Shown piece by piece: positions 1-10,452 of a stretch of 64,000 nt of DNA. Under the pieces are notes generated by a model that worked only from the letters and a program-made list of their open reading frames with translations, searched no databases and was not told where the DNA came from. Each line of letters starts with the position of its first letter. Position 1 is the first letter of the stretch. The position numbers and the translations under genes are program-made. The DNA is from Benincasa hispida (Eukaryota; Streptophyta; Magnoliopsida; Cucurbitales; Cucurbitaceae), in assembly GCF_009727055.1 (NCBI RefSeq), contig NC_052350.1:29492000-29555999 (forward strand), written 5' to 3'.

Positions 1-630
1 CCAGACGTCTGCTATGCTGTGGGCATAGTCAGTAGATATTAGTTTAACCCAGGACAGGGTCACTGAATCGCAGTGAAGAACATCCTCAAGTATCTTCGGA
101 GAACGAGGGACTACATGCTCGTGTATGGATCTAGGGATTTGATCCTTACTGAAGACACGGATTCTGACTTTCAGACTGATAGGGACTTTTGCAAATCCAC
201 TTTAGGGTTAGTCTTTACTCTTAAAGGAGAAGCTGTAGTGTGGCGAAGTACTAAGCAGAAGGGCATCGTTGACTCCACTATGGAGGTGAAGTACGTAGCG
301 ACTTGCGAAGCTGCTAAGGAGGTCGTTTGGGTCAAGAAGTTCTTGACAGAACTAGAAGTTGTTCTAGATATGTCTAGGCCCATTACCCTTTATTGTGATA
401 ATAGTGGGGCAGTGGCGAACTCCAAGGAGCCTAAGAGTCACAGGCACGACAAACACATAGAGCGAAAGTATCACCTGATTTGCGAGATAGTGCATCGAGG
501 GGACGTAATCATTACGAAGATAGCTTCGGAGCACAATGTTGTCGACCTGTTTATGAAGGCTCTCATGGCTATAGTATTTGAGGGTCACCTTCAGAACATG
601 GGTCTACAGGAATCGCCGCGGCTGGACTAG
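1..630 (+). pseudogene. Copia-A: 3' end of Ty1/copia pol (RT tail and RNase H)
   Basis: This is the end of a copia polyprotein, cut by the window edge. In frame 1 it opens with PDVCYAVGIVSRY, the RT-RNase H connection of copia pol, then meets stops at 40-42 (TAG) and 64-66 (TGA) before a longer open stretch to the TAG at 628-630. RNase H hallmarks visible are KNILKYLRRTRDYMLVYG, the DSDFQTD block, the changed STMEVKYVA (usually STMEAEYVA), LYCDNSGAVANSKEP and KHIERKYHL. RNase H would degrade the RNA of the RNA-DNA hybrid during reverse transcription. There is no ATG at the open stretch; it is the inside of a longer frame. A PPT and the 3' LTR follow directly. It is dead because of the two stops and missing upstream domains. 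Confidence 0.9.
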
Positions 631-714
631 GGCAAGTGGAGATTTTCGTACTGGGCTTTTATGCCCTAGTTTATTGTTTTGTACTAGTTTTTGTATACCT
701 CACTTCGCTTTAGG

Positions 715-726
715 ACAAGTGGGAGA
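715..726 (+). other. Polypurine tract of copia-A
   Basis: The purine-rich run ACAAGTGGGAGA lies one base before the TG that opens the 3' LTR at 728. This is where plus-strand DNA synthesis would be primed. A second, imperfect copy of the motif (GGGCAAGTGGAGA, about 631-643) lies just after the stop codon, an arrangement repeated in the related copia at 21.3 kb. Confidence 0.7.
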
Positions 727-1726
727 TTGTTGGTGTTGATGCCCTAAAGTCTCGTGTCCTGTAGTTTGTAAATAGTTTGAACGAACGCTTGCGATGTATA
801 ATATATGATATTTTACTTCACTTCTTGATTTTTCTTAGTTGAATGTTTTATTTGCTTTACCACAAACAATAAACCTAAAATCTCTGGTTATCTGTCTATA
901 ACTTAAGCATCTATGTGGGGACATACAAGTGGATCATGTCTTAAGGGATAACCAAAATGGTCTATAGTATATGGATATAGGAGGGAAACCTTATCTTGGT
1001 AACGCTACAGATACGGCCCGCTTTGTGGAATAGTTACAAGTGTTGTAACTTGTCATAGATGGTCTGATCCTGATCATTCATGAAAGGGACATGCGACGGG
1101 AGCGTCCTATACAAAGAGTTTGTATAAGACCTGACTATAAGTGTTAACGTCTCATTATATAACACCGTTCATGATAGAGACTTCACTTCACTAGGATGTC
1201 CATAGGTAACATGACCTCAATCCTGAGTGAGTTGGGAACTCCGGCCATTGAGGGCGGTCCTTTGATTTGCATGGGTACGAGTGGCCAGGTCACCGACTCA
1301 AATTTACCACTTTGGGGATTCGTCTAATTTGGGAGTTGGAATCTCAGCTATACAAGATGGAATTCACTCCTTTCCCGAAGCAGGGGTAAGTACATAGATA
1401 GCTTCCTTAAGGGCTGATTCCAGATCTTGAAGGATGTGGTGCCACACACCTTCTCTTGGCCCGAGAGGTATTCATACATAATTAGACTATGTTGTATTGT
1501 TCATTAGAGGGATCAATGGTACTTAAGGAGTGAGATGTAACTACAGGGGCAAAACGATAATTTGCCCCAGCTGTACTTACGACTATCTATCGTACTCATG
1601 ATTGGTTATATCGGATGGACACAGAAATATATCTGTGGTAAGAAGAGTTCAGCTGTTGGTCTTTAGTGGAATGTCTGGTAGTTAACGGATGGTGGATCTC
1701 ATGGCTAAAGAGTTTAGTTAGCTATT

Positions 1727-3709
1727 GTTGACAAAAATTAGGGTGAACGCAATATTATGATGCATGTCTTAGGCTATGCGTTTGTTCTCATGCATCGGTG
1801 GTCATGCGTTGGAATGAAAAGTATGCATTAATCTCATATGCAATGACCATGCGTTCCTATCACAAGTTTTCTTGCGCTCTCGCCAAGTATAACGAAATCG
1901 CAAGTTTCTCGGGTGATCCGAGGTCGAACTTAGAGACTTGTAGCTAAAGGGTATGCGGTGATGTGTTTGCGAAAAATGAATAAAAGAATGGTCGAGGTTA
2001 TAAGCTATAACCTACTCTTACTTCTAACTAACAGACAAAGCAATGGAAGTATGAAAGAGAGGTAGAGACACGGTAACTATTGACGCATAGTAAAATGTAT
2101 TGAAAAATAGATAAAATGTGAGGATGTCTTCATTGCAACCCTAAGCTTGACCGCAAGGGCAACCCCAACCAACGCAAACTAATGCGATCATGCTATACAC
2201 GCCCGACACAGATGCACGTGATGTGTAATAGCAAACGGAACTTATTCCTAAGTCTCCATTCTTGCTTATGCGATCTTCATCTAGCTTTCTCGAGCCTCGA
2301 TTCTAACCTAGCTCTCTCAAGTCTTAGGCTCTTTCTTTAGAGTCTCTCTCGAGTAGCTCTAAAGGTGTGATGGACGCATACATAAGAAAAGGTAACCACA
2401 AAAGCCTGGTTAACGTAAGATTATTCCTATCCCTTGTGAATACTTGCTTACATTGCTTAATGCGATCAACTACTTACCCTCTCGGGCAGTTAGTTGCTGC
2501 TGATTTCACTCGTTCGCTTATAGACAAGCGTTGCCACAGCTTCACACTAAGCAAATAAAGTTTTCTCACAACATTCGCGCAACACACACCTCCCGATGGT
2601 TTACTACATGCTTCATATTCCTATGTCGTATGATTAAGTATGTGATACTCTAACAGTCTCACTAATTGATGCAATGAAAGTTAAGGATGCTAAGTAAATG
2701 AAGATGGAGATGGAGTCAAAGGAAAATATAGAAATGCATTGATCACAAAATATATTAATTTCTTAAGCCAAAATGTAATACAATACAATACAAGGGAAGA
2801 AGAGAAATGGAAGAACCAGCTGGAAGCAATGTCTTGCTTCCAGCTGGTTCTTCCATTTCTCTTCTTCGGTCTTGCTTCCAGCAGATGTGTGTCAAGGCTG
2901 TCGGTGGTGCCATGGATGGACGGTGGAGTAGACTCTCTCGAGCTCTAACTCTGGTGAAGGCTTCAGTCGTCACTCGGAATGGATGAAGGAGATGAAGAAC
3001 TCTCAAGTTTTCTTCTCACGCTTTCGACTAGATCACAAGGATCCACCCGAAAGTAGAAGTTTGGATGATTTGAAATTTCACTCAATGACTTCTATTTATA
3101 GAGCTTGATCGTCGACAACATTAATGGACCTGCTTTAATTCTGACATTCGCTGCGCTATGGTCCTTTTCTGAATCTCTGCTACAAACGGCGTGGTAGGTG
3201 AAATGTCAACATCATCTTTTGATAATTCCAATGTATGCGTTCATGCTTGCATTCCACCAACCTTGCGTTCATCCCTCTATTATGGTTATCATTATGTAGC
3301 CACAATCTCTCTGCGAAGACCGTATTCGATTGATGGCCGCAACTACTATGCAATGATTGCATTCGCTTGACGACCGCAACATCTATGCGATGGACGCATG
3401 TGGTTGATGGCCGCAACATCCATGCGTTGAACTTATGCGTTCACATCTGCGATGGAGAGATTCCCCGCATGCGGTCGTCCTTGCGATACCCAACTTCCTC
3501 GTTTGTGTCTGCTTCCTGCGTTAGCTACAAAGATAGACAATTGAACGCATAATAACGCATAATAGTGGGTTAGCCGAGATTCTTAATGTCGATCGAAACA
3601 AACTCATTTTCTCATGAATTCCTAACATAATCGCCGCATATTTCCTTTAACAACCCTCATAATTCTAAATAAAAGGCCTATAATGACGTGCATTTCTGCC
3701 CGTTATCAT
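1727..3709 (-). mobile_element. Solo gypsy LTR inserted in the copia-A LTR
   Basis: This 1.98-kb insert interrupts the copia LTR and is flanked by CTATT at 1722-1726 and 3710-3714, a 5-bp target duplication. Read on the minus strand it begins ATGATAACGGGCAGAAATGC, like the starts of the gypsy LTRs at 5191, 30532 and 38826 (TGATAAC..GGTAGAAATAC), and ends with GTCAAC, so one or two extra bases sit at each end. A TATAAATA box lies on the minus strand at 3093-3100. No internal coding region is present, so it is a solo LTR left by LTR-LTR recombination. It carries a perfect hairpin at 2796-2867. Confidence 0.75.
2796..2867. repeat. Perfect 34-bp inverted repeat, 4-nt loop
   Basis: Bases 2796-2829 are the exact reverse complement of 2834-2867, separated by TGTC. 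The arm core is CCAGCTGG flanked by AGAAGAGAAATGGAAGAA. A third partial copy of one arm end (CTTGCTTCCAGC) follows at 2871-2882. Related LTRs have no such palindrome at the equivalent place, where they read like GGGAAGCAAGACATTGCTTACC. Confidence 0.95.
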
Positions 3710-4772
3710 CTATTCACATACTGTTGGAGCTTCAAGCCATAGGTCCATAAGGTCCTCTTGGTAGCTTGGATAAAGTTGAGAATCAGTTTTTGGGTCAGTT
3801 TGAAATGTTCAAATTGACAAGAGGGAGTTTAATTATATAAGATATAATTGAACTGCTTAATTATATATGATATGATTGACTAAATGGATGAGAAACATTA
3901 TTTTGGAGAAAGTTGGATATAAATATGATTTATATCAAGTAGAGGAGAAAACACTATAGTTGATATATGATATTAAACTATAGGTTAAGAATATAATATG
4001 ATTATATTCATTATTTAATTATTTAGGCAGTTATGAGATAATTGGCCGAGGATTTCTCTGGAATCTTGCCAAAGTGGGAAGTTCAAATTCAGTTCTTGTA
4101 ATTGAAGAATAAAATGAAAATTGTTTTCATTTTGTAAGACACAAGAAAAAACGCTCACGGTGTGAATCTATAAAATCACTTAGCGTTGAGAGCCTATACG
4201 ATAGTGCCCGTCTTTCTAAACGACCGCACACCCACGTATTAAACGATCGCTTACGCTTTCTATACGATCGCTTAGCGCGCTTAGCTAAACCTACACGATC
4301 GTGTACCCCGATCTAAACGACAAGCACTAGACTATACGATAGTCTTCTACTATCTCCCACTTGCTTGTTCATTCAACACGATCGTTTTTCCTCCTCCCCT
4401 CTATCAATTCCATCAAAGTCCACCCTTTGGATTCTCACTCTGAGAATACCAAGGGCTTCGAGTGGTGGTGTTGTCCTCGGTTGTTGTTTGTTCATGCGCT
4501 GCTATTTGTGTAGACGACCGTGGTGCTGCTAGGCGACTGCTTGCTGGACGATAAGAAGCAAGAGGAGTTCGCTTCTGCTGGATCGAGTTTGATTGAAGAT
4601 TGTTTTCAATTGGTAAGTCTCTCGGTCTTTTGTATTTTATTTGTTAAATCATGCCAGCAATTAGTGTTAAATGCATATCTCTTTGTTAGAATGTATGTGT
4701 GGTAATTTTGTCACAATAAAATCGGAAAGATTCACTTCCGCTCATGGATACTCTTGTTTAAGAGTTCCTCCA

Positions 4773-5002
4773 TTTCCACTACATGTTCTAGCTTGAGCAT
4801 AGTAGAGAAGATCTCAGTGGTAGCCCTCTTGAAGTTTCAAGCTCTATCTTGATGGATCTCAGCTGAATTTGTGAAGGATATCTTCAAAGGTAATATATGT
4901 TTCAAACTCTCTTCTGAATATCATATGAACAACATGCTTAAAACTCATATGAAATGTAGTTTAATTGCTTATTGATTCTGAAGTCTTCCGTTGCATGATA
5001 TA
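4773..5002 (+). mobile_element. Possible truncated copia LTR 3' end
   Basis: This is non-coding sequence between the copia-A LTR and the copia-C fragment. Its last part (CATGCTTAAAACTCATATG, then TTGATTCTGAAGTCTTCCGTTG) resembles the end of the LTR around 25.60-25.66 kb (CATGCTTGATTTCATATTAA, then GATCCTGAATTCTTCCGTTG). I infer a leftover of about 230 bp from a third LTR; boundaries are uncertain. Confidence 0.35.
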
Positions 5003-5190
5003 TCATTCCTACATCCTCGATATACTATCTCCTTAATGAGATGGTATTTGTGCTCATGCTTTCCGCACTCATGGCTTCTGGGTTCTTTGGAATTTGCAAC
5101 TGTACCACTGTTATAACAATAAAGAGAGATAAACAGATGCATATTTGGAACCACTTCCAAATCTATTAAGAACTTTCTAAGCCATACTGC
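5003..5190 (-). pseudogene. Copia-C, downstream part (RNase H end)
   Basis: On the minus strand this reads AVWLRKFLIDLEVVPNMHLF, then LYCYNSGTVANSKEPRSHE and KYHLIKEIVYRG, the RNase H end of copia pol. It joins in frame to the fragment at 14546-15696: removing gypsy-1 and one target copy gives AKGVVWLRKF. LYCDNSG has become LYCYNSG, and homology stops abruptly near 5003, so the end of the protein is lost. The element was already minus-oriented here when gypsy-1 landed in it. Confidence 0.85.
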
Positions 5191-6473
5191 TGATAACGGG
5201 TAGAAATACACGTTATTATAGCTCAAATAAGTAAAATAATGAGACAATGCGATAGTAAAAATAAGCAATATCATATCCAAAAGCGCTAAACTGAGGAAAT
5301 TGCGATCGCATGCGCCCATTGCATAAAAGCAGTTAATTTACTTATTTTATGCAGGAAAAATGCGTTGGTGCAAGTAAAATTACGATCCAAGGAATTAGGC
5401 GTCCGCGCGCTTGAAAGGTGGCGATCGTAAAGTCATTCAATCATATGCGATCATGAGAAGTTACTCAGAAAGGTGGTCGCATAAAGACTGCACATCAAGA
5501 TGACAACATAATAAATCATGATGGGACGGAAAGCTGGTGACGGACGAATATGAATTTAGTTGACAAGTGGTTAAAGCCACACTGTAGCAAGTATACTCAA
5601 CTTTCGGTGACCATTAATCGACGCATCAGAGCAGGAGATTTACTGACCGCCCATCATTGCAATCATTAGAGAGAAAGGTTGTTTCACCTTGAGCTCTATA
5701 AATACCGAAGGCCACCATTGTACATGTGATCGACATATAGAATAGAGAATAAGTTAGAGAGCCGTTAGTCTGTTCACGTACATATTCATACTTAGATTTA
5801 GAGGACGGAGACGAGCTAGGAAACAAAGAAGCTAGACTCGAGAGAGTCAGATTAGAATCTAGACTTGAGAGAGTCAGATTAGAATCGCATAAGCAAGAAA
5901 TAGAAACTTAGTCATAAGTTCTATTGCTATTAACACATCGCATGCACCCTAGAAATAGGATATGATAGTATGCAGTCACCTTGTTTTATATGCGTCATCG
6001 CATAGACAAGAATAGAGGCTTAGACATAAGTCCTATCGACTTTTTCATATACATCGCATGCGTCCTAGAAATAGGAATTATGGCATTAGCATTGAGAGAT
6101 GACATGTTGTTGTTTGTGTGTAGCATGATCGCATAACTTGTACGTAATCTTAGGAAGTATTAGCTAAACCCCTTCTCAACCCGTTCATCGCATACTCATT
6201 GTAACTCTTGATTTCATCAAATCTTCGTTCGAACTTCGTCGCATAGGAAATATACTTAATCAAAACACCATCCAAATTATTTTTTTTCACCACCACAAGA
6301 GAATCAAAGTAACTGTCGCATATGTACTCAGTAATCCCTGTGTTCGACCCTAGACTTACCAGGAAACCTAGTGAGGCTTATACTTGGGTCTTATTAGGAA
6401 AACTTGCATGTGCAACGCATAGTACATCACCACAAACTAATACCATAATTACATCACAATTCACAACGCATCA
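5191..6473 (+). repeat. 5' LTR of gypsy-1
   Basis: It begins TGATAACGGGTAGAAATAC and ends ACAACGCATCA just before the PBS. It is about 1.28 kb; compared with the 3' LTR it lacks an internal piece of roughly 400-470 bp around 5830 (the part with CATTCCCGGACAGATCGAGA in the other copy). A TATAAATA box is at 5697-5704. A ~110-bp unit ending CCTAGAAATAGGA is present twice (about 5886-5965 and 5994-6080). Confidence 0.88.
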
Positions 6474-6479
6474 AGTTTT

Positions 6480-6497
6480 TGGCGCCGTTGTCGGGGA
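6480..6497 (+). other. Primer-binding site of gypsy-1
   Basis: TGGCGCCGTTGTCGGGGA lies six bases after the LTR. It matches the TGGCGCCGTTGCCGGGGA type of PBS common in plant Athila/Tat elements, usually assigned to tRNA-Asp, with one change (C to T). The tRNA assignment is from memory. Confidence 0.75.
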
Positions 6498-6710
6498 CTA
6501 TGGCAGTATATATTGCATTAACAGTAAACCTTTTTATTTTCTTTGCAGCTTTCGACCTTTGTGCACTGTCATTCCCTTGGTGAGGGAGGAAGCAGGTGTC
6601 GCATAAGCGAAGGACACGTTCCTTAGCCCAACTACGACCCAGAGGTCGAAAGAACGTTCCAAAGAAGACAGAGAAAGAACCGTCAACAACCACAAGAGAA
6701 AAATCCCAGA

Positions 6711-8254
6711 TTGGCAGAAGAATCGAAAAAAAGAGCCGCAAATGCAAACAACATCATGGCAAACCCCATTCTCTTGGCGAACGACCGCAATAGACCCATC
6801 AGAGACTATGTGTCACCTAACCTATATGAGTTCTCCCCAGGAATCATGAGGCCAGCTTTGGACGGATCAAGGTTTGAGATAAAGCCAGTTATGTTACAGA
6901 TGATCCAGATAGTCAGACAGTTTGGTGGAAGGCGTGGCGAGGATCCGCATGCTCATCTTCGAAGTTTTATTAAAATTTGTAACACTTTTGTGTTCCCAAA
7001 TATCTCTGCTGAAGAAGTTCGACTATCGTTGTTCCCATTTTCTTAATGCGATAAAGTAAGGAAATGGGCATATTTCCTCGAACCAGGGGAGATAACTTCA
7101 TGGGAACAGGTTGTAGAGAAGTTCATGAAGAAATACTTTCCTCCTACAGAGAATGCAAGAAGAAGGAAGTTAATCACGAATTTTGAACAGGAAATAGACG
7201 AATCGCTCAGCGACGCGTGAGTGAGGTTTAAGAGATTGGTGCGAGATTATCTGCACAACAGATTACCTGACTGTTTCCAGATGGAGATATTTTATCACAG
7301 TTTGAACCCTGTATCGCAGACAACTGCCAATGCGGCAGCAACTGGTGGTCTGCTCGATAAAACTTATGATGAGGTGAAGAATATCGTTGATCGCATATCA
7401 AAGAATCGCGAATATTGGCAGGAAAGTGATCAACGACTAAAAATTCGAGAAGGTAACGTAAACAATGGGGCCATCACATCTCTAAAGAATCAAATGAATG
7501 TGATGATTAATCTGTTACAGGGCATCACAATCAACAACCTTGGAATGCAAATAGGGTAGGTCAACGCAATTGAACAGACGAGCACGAGTTGTGCTACTTG
7601 TGAAGAATTGCACCCGATTGAAGAATGTCCAAGAAACCCCCAATCAGTATACTCATAAAGAACAACCCTTTCTCTAACAGATACAACCCCGGGTGGAGAA
7701 ACCACCCCAATTTCGTTTGGAAAAATAACCAACAACAGATTTACAGTGAACGAACGGTCAACCGTAACATCAAGCCAGCAACTCGTAAGCACCACCATCA
7801 TCCTCCCTGGAGAACCTATTAAAGTAGTACATTGAGAAGAACGAGACGGTCCTCTAGAACCAAGCGACTTCCATCTGCAATCTAGAGATCCAAATAGGAC
7901 AAATTGCGGGAGAGCTAAAAAATAGACCGCAAGGGACACTGCCGAGCTCAACTGAGCTCCCTCGCAACCCAGGGAACACAGGAAAGGAGCAATGTCAAGT
8001 AGTTACTTTGCAAAGTGGAAAAATGACAGCAGAAGAAAAGAAGGAGTCGAGTAGGACCAATCCAATTGAGATGAAATCCAAGAACCCGTTGACACAAAAT
8101 GAATCAGAAGAGCTCGAGATGATGGAACCAGAAGTTGTGTCCACATCTAAGCCAATAGAACATGGAACAGTGAAGATACAACTACCACCATTCTCGCAAA
8201 GACTTAAGAAGAAGCAAACTGATGAAATGCAGTATCATTTCTTCATGAAATGTT
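6711..8254 (+). pseudogene. Gypsy-1 gag
   Basis: This is the capsid/nucleocapsid region of a gypsy element. The likely original start codon at 6711 is now TTG; gypsy-2 has ATG at the same place. Recognisable stretches are NPILLANDRNRPIRDY, SPNLYEFSPGIMRPAL, then the capsid core LRSFIKICNTFVFP, WEQVVEKFMKKYFPP and LPDCFQMEIFYHSLNP, which belong to the Retrotrans_gag family. In-frame stops fall at 7044-7046, near 7218 and at 7557-7559. The zinc-knuckle equivalent CATCEELHPIEEC has C-x2-C-x3-H-x4-C spacing, one residue short of the classical CCHC knuckle. The tail (about 7850-8250) is acidic and proline-rich and runs into the protease. Confidence 0.85.
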
Positions 8255-8334
8255 AAAACAGCTACACATCAACATTCTATTTGCTGAAGCGATAGAACAA
8301 ATGCCAAAATATGCTAAGTTTTTTAAGGACATGG

Positions 8335-8920
8335 TGTCAAAGAAAAGAAGCACGGGAAAGTTCGCAACGGTGGCGTTAACGCAAAAGTCAAACACCATAA
8401 TCCCACCAAAGATGCGCGACCCAGGAAGCTTCATAATACCCTACTCAATTGGCGGGATCTATATCGATCAAGCGCTATGCAACCTTGGGGCCAGTATAAA
8501 TTTAATGCCCCTTTCAATCTTCCTATAGTTGAATGTAGGGCAGTTGACGCCCACGACGGTGACTCTCTAGCTTGTGGACAGGTTCCTAGTTCACCTTGAG
8601 GGAAAGTTGAAGGATGTCCTGGTCACAATTGATAAATTCATTCTACCGGCAGACTTCATCATTCTTGACTATGAGGCGGACAAAGATGTGCCCATCATAT
8701 TGGGACGACCATTTTTATCTACTGGTCGTGCTCAAATTGATGTGTACAAATGAGAGATCACGATGAGTATAAATGGGAAGAAGTTCAGGTTTAACATCAT
8801 CAAAGCGATGAAGTATCCAGAAGATGAAGACCTATCCGATTCTGACAATGAACACAATTGTAATGAAGAAGTGGAGTCCGAAGAAAAAGATGAAAGAGAG
8901 GATGCAACCACATCCATGGA
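8335..8920 (+). pseudogene. Gypsy-1 aspartic protease
   Basis: This is the retropepsin-like protease that would cleave the polyprotein. PPKMRDPGSFIIPYSIGG leads into ALCNLGASINLMPLSIF, then [15 protein letters not shown] and the flap-side motif [15 protein letters not shown]. In gypsy-2 the active site is LCDLGAS; here the catalytic Asp is Asn (LCNLGAS), which would by itself abolish activity. Stops also interrupt the frame near 8527 and 8751. An acidic linker (EDEDLSDSDNEHN and EEVESEEKDEREDA) follows to about 8920. Confidence 0.85.
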
Positions 8921-9080
8921 AACCTACAATGTGATCACGGAAACAGCAAACAAAGAAGAAAAATTGAATATGAATGGAGAGAGAAAAACACAAAAACCTT
9001 CCTTAGAACAACCAACTACTATGGAGATGAAAACTCTGCCAAGTCATCTAAAGTATGTTTTCCTTGGGTAAAATGAAACC

Positions 9081-10450
9081 TTGCCCATGATAATTTCCTC
9101 TGCGCTACAAGAAGAGCAAGAAAATGCACTACTTAGCATCCTAAAGAAGTACGTAAAAGAAATCGAGTGGACGCTAGCAGATATAAGAGGAATTAACCCA
9201 ACATACTGCATGCACAGAATACGTCTCGAAGAAAACCAAAAAGGGTCTATCGAACCTCAACGCAGACTGAACCGTGCGATGAAGAAGGTTGTAAAAAAGG
9301 AGATCATTAAATGGGTCAGCTCTGTGCAATGCGTTCCTAAGAAGGGAGGAATGACGGTAGTCTCGAACGCAAACAATTAATTAATACCAATGAGGACCAT
9401 CACTGGCTGGCAGATTTGCATGAACTACCGAAAGCTTAATACGGCGACGAAGAAGGACCATTTCCATTTTTCTTTTATCGACCAAATGCTAAACCGCCTA
9501 ACAGGAAATGATTACTTATGTTTTCTTGACGGGTATGCGGGCTACAACCAAATAATGATCGCACCTGAAGACCAAGGAAAGACCACATTCACCTGCCCAT
9601 ACAGAATGTTTTCTTTTTGCCGCATGTCGTTCATATTATGCAATGCGTCGAGCATTTAGAGGTGCATGATGGCTATCTTCTCCGACTATCTCGAGAATTC
9701 AGTGGAAATTTTTATAGAAAACTTCTCAATTTACGGGCAAACGTATGAAGTCTGTCTGAACAACTTGGAGAAGACATTAAAGAGATGCGAAGAGACAAAT
9801 CTTGCGCTGAATTGGGAGAAATGTCATTTCATGGTGAACGAAGGAATTGTGCTCGGGCACAAGGTTTCCAAGGAAGGGCTGGAGGTGGATAAAGCGAAAT
9901 TGAGGCCATTGAAAAGCTTCCACCTCCAACAAATGTGAAGGCTGTAAGGAGTTTCTTGGGACATGCAGGATTCTACCGTCGATTTGTGAAGGACTTTTTG
10001 AAGATAGCTCGACCATTGAGTGTGTTGTTAGAGGCCGAAAATTTTTTTGACTTGATACACATTGCCTCAACGCATTTAAAATACTGAAGAACGCATTAAT
10101 AAATCGCGCGCTATATTTGAATCGGGCACCTAACTGGACAAAGCCATTCGAGCTAATGTGCAATGCTAGTGGTTATGCGATGAGGGCGGTGGTTAACAAG
10201 AAAGAAAAAAAACATGCTACACCCCATCGCATATCCGAGTAGAACATGAACTTTGCCCCAAGCAGAACTACATTTACCTACAGAAAAGAGCTCTTGCAGT
10301 GATTTTGGCGCTCGAAAAATCCATAGCCTACTTGCTCGGGATCCCCAAAGTAATAGTTCACACGACCACTCAGCAATAAAAATACTTAATGATCAAAAAA
10401 AGATGCAAGTCGAGGCTAATCCGATGGGTGCTCACTCATTCAAGAATTCA
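9081..10450 (+). pseudogene. Gypsy-1 reverse transcriptase and RNase H
   Basis: RT blocks run in order: LLSILKKYVKEIEWTLADI, YCMHRIRLEENQ, QRRLNRAMKKVVKKEI, then a deletion of about 20 codons present in gypsy-2 (LDAGIIYPIADSTWVSPVQC there; only VSSVQC here). Next come NYRKLNTATKKDHF, FLDGYAGYNQI, TFTCPYRMFSF and GIVLGHKVSKEGLEVDKAK. The catalytic Y/FxDD box is FIEN, so both aspartates are lost. Stops or frame changes occur near 9378, 9657 and 9936. RNase H (about 10130-10450) is only faintly readable (ELMCNASGYAMRAVVNKK). It cannot encode an active enzyme. Confidence 0.85.
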
Positions 10451-10452
10451 AC

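Larger units (their letters stand above)
728..4772 (+). mobile_element. 3' LTR of copia-A, split by a solo LTR
   Basis: The LTR starts TGTTGGTGTTGATGCCC right after the PPT and ends AGAGTTCCTCCA. It is in two parts, 728-1726 and 3710-4772, about 2.06 kb once the insert is removed, which is large for copia. The same LTR family recurs at 21410, 26792, 54041, 57708 (minus) and 63941. Family hallmarks are ATACAAAGAGTTTGTATAAG, the GGTCCATAAGGTCC segment after the insertion point, a block of TAAACGATCG-type repeats (about 4195-4345) and a short GAGAA hairpin at 4434-4452. The reading across the insertion, GTTAGCTATT then CACATACTGTTGGAGC, matches the uninterrupted LTR at 54.66 kb. The 3' boundary is inferred from the copy at 55.76 kb. 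Confidence 0.82.
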
